Below, piece after piece: positions 39,419-47,400 of a DNA stretch of 64,000 bases (position 1 is its first letter; each line of letters begins with the position of its first letter). The notes under the pieces were generated by a model that saw only the letters and a program-made list of their open reading frames with translations, did not search any database and was not told where the DNA came from. Source of the DNA: a virus; the IMG/VR virus record IMGVR_UViG_3300027759_000071, positions 18,227 to 82,226 of that record; one strand, 5' to 3'. The translations under genes were made by a program, and so were the position numbers.

Positions 39419-40282
39419 ATGGGAATAGCAAGAAGATTAATACCTAGCGGAATGGCAGAACCTTTCAAATTTACAATAGCAGTTGGTGCTGGTGGTTTAT
39501 TTACTTTACCATTGAATGATTATAATGGATTAACTCCAAACTTTAGTGTAAGTTGGGGCGATGCTACGTCAAATAGTATAACAGCATATAATGATACTAA
39601 TAGAGCACACACATATACATCAGCTGGTACATATCAAATAGAAATAACTGGATTCATGCCATCATTTGCAGTTGATAATAAAGCAGCAATAAAAAGTTTG
39701 ATTACATCTGTTGATGCATGGGGGACTGTTGGTTTAAGAGTTATCAATTTTTATGGTTGTAATAATATTAGTACTCTACCAACTGATTATATTGGATTAG
39801 CTGATGTTGAGATATTTTCAAATTTTATGCGTTCAACTGCTATAACAACAATTCCTTCAACAATATTTTCAAATTCAACACAAGCATTATCTTTTACGGA
39901 TATTTTTTCATTTACAGCCATAACAAGTATACCATCTGGGTTGTTTACTAATAATGTTAATGCTACTGATTTTGGTGCTGCATTTAGTACATGTCTTTCT
40001 TTAGCAACATACCCATCTAATTTATTTGATACTAATATAAATGTATCTGGTTTTGCTGGTACATTTAAATTATGCAAATTATTAACATCACCATTACAAT
40101 TTACATATAATACTGCTGTAACTGATTTTTCTAATTTATATTTTCAAAACACAACAACAAATAGTATGTCTGGTACGGCACCATCACTTTGGACTAGAGT
40201 TCCTCAACCATATGGAGTGGGTGCATTTAAAAATTGTACTGGTTTATCAAATTTCGCATCAATACCTTCAAATTTTAAATAA
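39419..40282 (+). CDS. PKD-like plus BspA/DUF285-type repeat adhesin
   Basis: The product has 287 aa. Residues about 17-80 look like a PKD/beta-sandwich domain (FSVSWGDATSNSITAYND, then AHTYTSAGTYQIEITG). Residues about 100-287 carry leucine-rich-like BspA/DUF285 repeats with the pattern FxNxxxxT.IPSxxFxN...F...F..C, for example TTIPSTIFSN, TSIPSGLFTN and ATYPSNLFDT. Such repeats mediate binding in bacterial surface proteins. It lies 6 nt after the 4164-aa fibre and just before a fibre-type assembly chaperone, so it is probably a small adhesin attached to a fibre. No signal peptide is visible, as expected for a virion protein. The function is inferred from domains. Confidence 0.75.
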   Translation: MGIARRLIPSGMAEPFKFTIAVGAGGLFTLPLNDYNGLTPNFSVSWGDATSNSITAYNDTNRAHTYTSAGTYQIEITGFMPSFAVDNKAAIKSLITSVDAWGTVGLRVINFYGCNNISTLPTDYIGLADVEIFSNFMRSTAITTIPSTIFSNSTQALSFTDIFSFTAITSIPSGLFTNNVNATDFGAAFSTCLSLATYPSNLFDTNINVSGFAGTFKLCKLLTSPLQFTYNTAVTDFSNLYFQNTTTNSMSGTAPSLWTRVPQPYGVGAFKNCTGLSNFASIPSNFK

Positions 40283-40284
40283 TT

Positions 40285-40728
40285 ATGTATTTAAGAATTA
40301 TAAACGATACTATAATATATCCATATACAATTCAACAATTAAAGTTAGATAATTCAAATGTAACTTTTCCTGAAAATTTAACTAATGCTGTTTTACTTCA
40401 ATGGGATATGATTAGTGTTCAACCAACAGTAAAACCAAACGATTATACAAAAAATATTTCCGAAGGAACTCCTGAATTAATAGATGGTACATATAATCAA
40501 GTTTGGAATCAATCAAACGCATCTGAAACGGAAATTAATATTCGTATAGAAAATAAATGGATAGAAATCAGAAATTTGAGAGACCAATTACTTTTAGAAT
40601 CTGATTGGACACAATTAGCAGATTCTCCGCAAATTACAAATAATGACTGGAAAACATACAGACAATATCTTAGAGATATTACCAGTCAAAGTAACCCTTT
40701 TGGTATAAGCTGGCCTACAAAACCTTAA
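40285..40728 (+). CDS. Tail fibre-associated tail assembly chaperone (Phage_tail_APC-like)
   Basis: The 147-aa C-terminal half has the recognisable chaperone pattern: KWIEIRNLRDQLLLESDWTQLADSP, then W-TYRQYLRDI and a closing FGISWPTKP (W-x2-R-x2-RD-x-LL-x2-[ST]DW ... YR-x2-LR ... WP-x-P). Proteins of this type commonly sit beside fibre genes in phages and are linked to fibre or tail assembly. The N-terminal half (YPYTIQQLKLDNSNVTFPENL) also fits that family, which often starts with a short beta domain. It follows the adhesin gene by 2 nt. Confidence 0.75.
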   Translation: MYLRIINDTIIYPYTIQQLKLDNSNVTFPENLTNAVLLQWDMISVQPTVKPNDYTKNISEGTPELIDGTYNQVWNQSNASETEINIRIENKWIEIRNLRDQLLLESDWTQLADSPQITNNDWKTYRQYLRDITSQSNPFGISWPTKP

Positions 40729-40742
40729 AAGGAAATTTATTA

Positions 40743-40750
40743 TATTTATA
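40743..40750 (+). promoter_or_regulatory. TATTTATA octamer, candidate phage late promoter
   Basis: An exact octamer in the 46-nt gap, 25 nt before the ATG at 40775, followed by CCTATAACAAAA. The downstream ACAAAA resembles that after the copies at 26890 and 50358. Confidence 0.45.
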
Positions 40751-40774
40751 CCTATAACAAAATTACGGATATAA

Positions 40775-41110
40775 ATGAAAATAAATAGTCCCATTTTTTC
40801 AGGCTCAATAACGCAAGCAGTTAATGCGTATGCTACATTGAGTGGTTCGTTTACGGGCTCATTTACAGGTTCATTCAAAGGTTCTATTGATGTTCAGCAA
40901 GCATCTTTTGATTATTTAACAATTGGTCAAAGATTAATAGTTAGCGGAAGCTTAATTGTTACTGGTTCTGGAAATATAATTGGCCCATTAAATGTAACCG
41001 GTTCTACTAATATATTATCTGGCTCGGTGAATGTATTATCTGGCTCGGTAACAATAGAAGGTGTAAGTGTGTTAGATACAGCTTTAGCATATGCTATCGC
41101 ATTAGGATAA
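40775..41110 (+). CDS. Short fibre-type beta-repeat protein
   Basis: The 111-aa protein is made almost only of the repeat type seen in the giant fibres (SGSFTGSFTGSFKGS, SGSLIVTGSGNIIGPLNVTGS, ILSGSVNVLSGSVTIEGVSV). It ends in a short helix, LDTALAYAIALG. There is no head or tip domain. It may be a trimeric linker or the remnant of a larger fibre gene whose repeats were exchanged with neighbours. It starts the small cluster driven by the octamer at 40743. Function unknown. Confidence 0.65.
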   Translation: MKINSPIFSGSITQAVNAYATLSGSFTGSFTGSFKGSIDVQQASFDYLTIGQRLIVSGSLIVTGSGNIIGPLNVTGSTNILSGSVNVLSGSVTIEGVSVLDTALAYAIALG

Positions 41111-41122
41111 AAATAAAAATAA

Positions 41123-41458
41123 ATGGCAAATACATTTAAAAATAGTATAAGTGGTTCGATTGGTACGGCAAATACAATTGTATATCAAGCACCAGCTGCT
41201 ACATCAACAACTGTAATTGGGATGAGTGTTGCAAATACTAACCTTAATAATAATATTAATGTTAGTGCAACTTTAACAAGTGCTGGACAAGCTAAGACGG
41301 TATATGTAGTTAGAAATACTACTATACCTGTTGGAGGAAGTGTAGTGTTTGTTGGTGGTGACCAAAAAATAGCAATGAGTGCAGGAGATTTTATTTCGGT
41401 ACAATCTTCAGTAGCTGCATCGGCAGATGTAATTGTTTCGGTTTTAGAAATTAGTTAA
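41123..41458 (+). CDS. Small beta-sandwich-like virion protein
   Basis: This 111-aa protein has regular beta strands (TTVIGMSVANTN, NNINVSATLTSAG, KTVYVVRNTTIPVGGSVVF, KIAMSAGDFISVQSS, ADVIVSVLEIS). It resembles the ends of the 305-aa protein at 25933 (VLSCQITNNS early and VVLSLLESANE at the end). The two may be paralogous decoration or adaptor proteins placed before fibres. It starts 12 nt after the preceding gene in an A-rich gap. The family was not recognised by name. Confidence 0.7.
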   Translation: MANTFKNSISGSIGTANTIVYQAPAATSTTVIGMSVANTNLNNNINVSATLTSAGQAKTVYVVRNTTIPVGGSVVFVGGDQKIAMSAGDFISVQSSVAASADVIVSVLEIS

Positions 41459-41472
41459 AAGTAATAAAATAG

Positions 41473-44400
41473 ATGAATGTTTTAGGCAAAAATCCTAACG
41501 GGTTTAATCAGATTAGTCAAAGTGTATTAGCGGTAACGGTAAATGGTATTGACCAAGTAAATGTATCAACATCATCGGTATCAGTTAATACATCGTTAAA
41601 TGTAATAAACTCAATAACCGCATCTATATTTAGTGGTTCACAATTTAGTGGTTCGTTTAGTGGTTCGTTTACTGGAGATGCTAGTAAGTTATATAATGTA
41701 ACTCAAATAGCTAGTGGTTCTATCTATGTAAAAGTAAATGAAAATAATGTACTAATAAGTGGTAGTACTCAAATTACTGGTAGTGTAAGAGTAACTGGTA
41801 GTGTATATGTAGAAACTGGTTCTTATTTTGTTGGAGATGGTTCTCAATTAAGAAATATTAATGCTGATTCAATTGGCGATATAAATAGAATTAAGTCAGG
41901 TTCAGCAATTGCTGTAATATCTCCTGATAAAGGATTGGAGATAAATATAAAAACAACTATAACAGGTTCTTTAATAGTTAGTGGAAGTGAAATAATTACT
42001 GGTAGTGTAAACATTTTAGGTAATGAAACTATCAATGGTAATGTAATTGTAAACGGAACGGAAAATATAAATGGTAACTTAAATGTTACTGGAGCTTTAC
42101 AGGTAACAGCTGGTGAAAATATAACTGGTAGTTTGAATGTAAGTGGTAGTGAAAATTTAATTGGTAACTTAACAATAACTGGTAACGAAAATATAAATGG
42201 AAATTTAGTTGTTACTGGTTCTCAAATAATAACACAAAATTTAACTGTAGCTGGTACTATTGTTTCAAATCAAATTGTAACAAACATAGTATCATCATCA
42301 GTAGTATATTCATCTGGCTCAAACATATTTGGTAATTCTGTAACAAATATACAACAATTAACTGGTAGTGTAAAAATAACAGGTAGTTTAATTGTTAGTG
42401 GTAGTGTTTATGTGGATAGTATCCCATCATCATTATCAAACCAAGTATTAGTAGTTGATACATCAACTGGTCAAATTGGTTCTAGATTTGCAGCAGCAAC
42501 ATCCGGTACATCTGGCACATCGGGAACATCTGGTACTTCAGGAGTAAGTGGTACATCTGGTAGTAGTGGTTCATCGGGAACATCTGGAAGTAGTGGTTCA
42601 TCTGGTAGTACTGGTACAGCTGGTACAACGGGTTCGGCTGGAACATCTGGAAGTAGTGGAACATCAGGAACATCTGGTACAAGCGGTTCATCCGGAACAT
42701 CTGGCACATCGGGAACATCTGGTTCATCCGGAACATCTGGTACACGTGGTACATCAGGAACATCTGGAGTAAGTGGTAGTAGTGGTTCGTCTGGAAGTAC
42801 TGGTTCTGCTGGTACATCTGGTTTGACTGGTACAAGTGGTTCATCTGGTACATCCGGAAGTAGTGGTTCATCTGGTAAAGATGGTTCATCTGGTACATCC
42901 GGAAGTAGTGGAAGTAGTGGAACAAGAGGTTCAGCTGGTTCATCGGGATTGACAGGAACAAGTGGTTCATCTGGTGTATCTGGTAGTAGTGGAACATCTG
43001 GTAAAGATGGAAGTAGTGGTAAAGATGGTTCATCTGGTACATCTGGTACATCTGGAAGTAGTGGAATAAGTGGTTCAGCCGGAACATCTGGCACAAGTGG
43101 AATAAGTGGGTCATCAGGAACATCTGGAACATCTGGTTCATCTGGAAGTAGTGGTTTAACTGGTGGTGGTGGTACATCTGGAATAAGCGGTACAAGCGGT
43201 ACAAGTGGCACAAGTGGCACAAGTGGAAGTAGTGGTTCGTCTGGTTCATCCGGCTCTACTGGTACGGCTGGTACATCTGGAAGTAGCGGTACATCTGGTA
43301 CATCAGGAATAAGTGGTTCATCTGGAACAAGTGGGGTTAGTGGTTCATCAGGATTATCTGGAACTGCTGGTTCATCTGGAAGTAGTGGTTCATCGGGAAC
43401 AACTGGTTCAGCTGGTACATCAGGAACATCTGGGACAAGTGGGTCATCAGGAACAAGTGGATTATCTGGTGCTACTGGTACATCAGGATTATCTGGAACT
43501 GCTGGTTCATCTGGTACAAGTGGTACATCGGGAATATCTGGCACAGCTGGAACATCTGGTAAAGATGGAGTAATAGGTTCATCTGGTTCGGCTGGCACAT
43601 CGGGAACATCTGGCACATCGGGAACATCTGGAAGTAGTGGTTCATCTGGTTCAGCTGGTACATCGGGAACATCTGGTTCATCGGGTTCATCTGGAGCACA
43701 AGGTTCATCTGGCTCAGCTGGTACATCGGGTACATCTGGAAGTAGTGGTTCAAGTGGTAGTAGTGGGACTAGTGGAACAAGCGGAAGTAGTGGTTCATCT
43801 GGAAGTAGTGGTTCATCTGGAGCACAAGGTTCATCTGGTTCAGCTGGAACATCGGGAACATCTGGCACAAGCGGTTCATCGGGAACGTCTGGTACAAGTG
43901 GCTCATCGGGAACATCTGGTATAAGCGGTTCATCAGGAACATCTGGCACAAGCGGTTCATCAGGAACATCTGGAGTAAGTGGAAGTAGTGGTTCATCGGG
44001 AACATCGGGAACATCGGGCACATCTGGAAGTAGTGGAACATCTGGTTCATCTGGTACGTCAGGAACAAGAGGTACATCTGGAAGTAGTGGTAGTAGTGGT
44101 TCATCTGGTTCATCCGGAAGTAGTGGTGCTACGGGAGCCAGTGGTTCATCTGGAAGTAGTGGTAGTAGTGGCACAAGCGGTACATCAGGAACATCTGGCA
44201 CAAGCGGTACTTCAGGAACATCTGGAAGTAGTGGTTCATCCGGTTCATCTGGTTCATCGGGAACATCTGGCACAAGCGGTACATCTGGAAGTAGTGGTAC
44301 ATCAGGATCAAGAGGTACATCCGGTTCATCTGGATTGTTATCTTTAAGTGGTGGTACTGATAATGGTGTAATAACACTAAATGGTACTGCACCAAATGCA

Positions 44401-47400
44401 ACCGTTGAAAGTAATTTATTATTTGATGGTACTACATTGACGGTAACTGGAAATAATACTGTTTCTGGAAATAGTGTTATGGGTGGTTTAACGGCAATTG
44501 GTAATACAACAATATATAAAGCTGGTGTAAGCGCACCAACAACTGCGGATAATACAAATAATGCACATTTAGTATTAGCTGGAACTAACGCATTAGTAAG
44601 ATTACAATTAGGTACTCAAAACGTTTCACCATTCGCAGGATGGATTCAAGCATCATATGATAATACAGGTGGAGCAAATGGTGTAGAACCCATAACATTA
44701 AATCCTTTAGGTGGTAATATTAATATCAATGGTAGTACATATTATCTTAGTAATGCTACATCAAACTTAAACGCATTAACATTAGCTGGTACTTTAAATG
44801 GTACAAACGCTGTGTTTTCATCAAATGTATCAGCAACAAATTTTTATGATGGTACTGGTACATTTAACGTAAATTTAGGTAATGGCGGTTCTGAAGGTAG
44901 AGGTATTGTAGCTGGTTATAGTGGTGGTTCTTATGGAGGATTAGGATACAACGTTAGACATACAACAACAGGTGGTAGCTGGAGAGCACCATTAGCAGAC
45001 ACATCAACTTATTTATTATTTAATAGTGGATTTACTTTCTATAATGATGCAGGTACAACATTAAATAGATTTGCATCATATACTCAAATAGGTAGATTGG
45101 ATGGTAGTGGTAACTTTACTATTCCTGGTAACTCACAAGTAGGAACTTCATATGTAGGTAACGCAACAACTTATTATGTTAATTCAGGTACATCCTATTT
45201 AAACAATTTAAGTTTAGCTGGAAACTTAGTAGCAGCTGGTGGTATGTATTCATCTGGTGTTTACAACTACGCATTCTTACAAGTAACTGATACTAATAAT
45301 TTCTGGATTACACCGGGAGCTAATAACTGGGGTTTATATTTTGAAACTACGGCTGGTGGATTATTGGGTGGTAGTGGTGATTCTAATAGATTAGGTTTTG
45401 TTGGTAGTGGTGTTGCTAGATTCTATGTAGATTTAAATAATGGAACTGGTTGGTTTGGAGGAAATTTAACAGCAGGTACGATTTATACTGGTGGTGGTTC
45501 TACATATTATATTAATGCAGGTACATCTTATTTAAACTCATTAACATTAGCTGGTAACTTAACTGCTAATACTGGAACTGTAATTGGAAATGTACTTTCA
45601 TTTGGTAATAATAATTCACCTTTAGTTTATTGTGGCTTTAGTGGAGGTTATTTATATAATGGATTTGCATATTCATCGGTTTGGTCTAATTTAAGACATG
45701 GTGATTTAATAACGTATGAAACATCGGCAAATAATTCATCTTGGACATCACAAACTATTACCGATACAATTAGAAATACATTTTTAGGAGAAAAAGCTAT
45801 ATCTTCTTATAGTGGTGGTGGATTTACTATTGATGCTAGTGGTGGCGGTAGAGGTCAAAGATTTACATTTAGTATAGGATATAAAAACTTTGATATGTTC
45901 CATGTGGTAGGTAGTACCAATGGAGCAAATATTACAATTACAGTAGAAACATCAACAAATGGAGGAAGTAGTTGGAGTACTGCATTCAGTCACAACTGGA
46001 GTAGCTGGCCTGGTAACTTTACTAAATTCTATTCTTTATTTGATTCTGCTATCAATAGAATAAGGGTATCATTCTACAATACGGGTGGTAGTGGAAATGC
46101 TGGATCTGTAGCTGCACTTGCATACTATGGTGGATATAGTGGATATAATCAACCATACCATCAAGCGGTTTATGATTACGATTATTATAGAGCATACATT
46201 AGTAGAGATACTACAATTGGTGGAAACTTAACTGCAAACACTGTATATGTTGGAGGAGCAACAACTTATTATGTAAACGCGACAACATCAAACTTAAGAG
46301 GTTTGATAGCTGGTGGTGTTGATAATGGGTCTGTAATTTTCTATCGTTCATCAAATCCATATTCAATTGGAGGTACTGATGCGGTATTGACTGTTTCTGA
46401 TAGAAGTGGAGCAGACTGGGGTATTTTTGTTGACAAGACTGGATTTGATTATGGTATTTATACAACTATATCATCCGGTGGTTCTTATGGATTTGCGGTT
46501 AATGATGGTAGTGGTTGGGTATGGAGAGTAAATGGAGCAGGTAATCAATTCTTTACTAATTATCTATCTGGTAATGGTAAGCAAGCACTTGATACAACAG
46601 ATAGTTATTTAAGATTAAATCAATCTAATGCATTTACTAATGGTACTTATACTCCATATAACTTTAGAGCAGATGGTAATCTTTATGTAGGTGGTACAAC
46701 TTATTACATTAGTAGTGGTGGACAAGCTAACTTAAGTTCAGCATATATTGGAGCACATTTATTTGACGCATTCAATACGGCAAATATTAGAATTAGAACA
46801 TCTGGAAATAGTGATGGTGGTATCGTAGTACAAAATAGTTCTGGTGGCTTCAAATTCCAATTATATGGTGATAATAGTAGTAACTATGGTTTTTTAAATG
46901 GTACATGGGCAAGCTGGGATTTGAGAAAAAATCTGAGTGATGGTAACTTGTATATGAATAATAATAGTAGTTATTACTTGAATACAAATGGTACAAGTGT
47001 TTTAAATATATTAAGAACTAATCAAGTATCAACTCCATATCATAGTTTAACATCTACATTTAACGCACTTAACTATTCAACTGGAAACGGATATTTAATT
47101 ACTACGAATATTGATTATGGTACTTTCAATATGCCAACTGTAATTATTGAGGGTTATGCATATGGAAATGCACAATCAATTAATTTACAAATTGTTTGGT
47201 ACGCATATGGTGGTAGTTGGACGAATCATTCATATATAAATAACGGTGATTGGGATCCTGGTACTGTAAGAATTGGTAGAAATGGGGCTGGTAAGGTGTG
47301 TATTCATCTATCATCAAACATCTATTATGGTAGATTTAACGTAAGATGTATATATGACCAAGGCTCAGGATATTTGGAAAGTTGGGCTATTACAGATGCA

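Noticed and set aside
34872-44332. CRISPR-like repetitive DNA
   Set aside because: Units are 9 nt, contiguous, in a coding frame and without spacers.
42548-44347. Plus-strand frames rich in VVHLEHLVHREHL-type repeats
   Set aside because: They are out-of-frame readings of the collagen-like tract inside the 2960-aa fibre.
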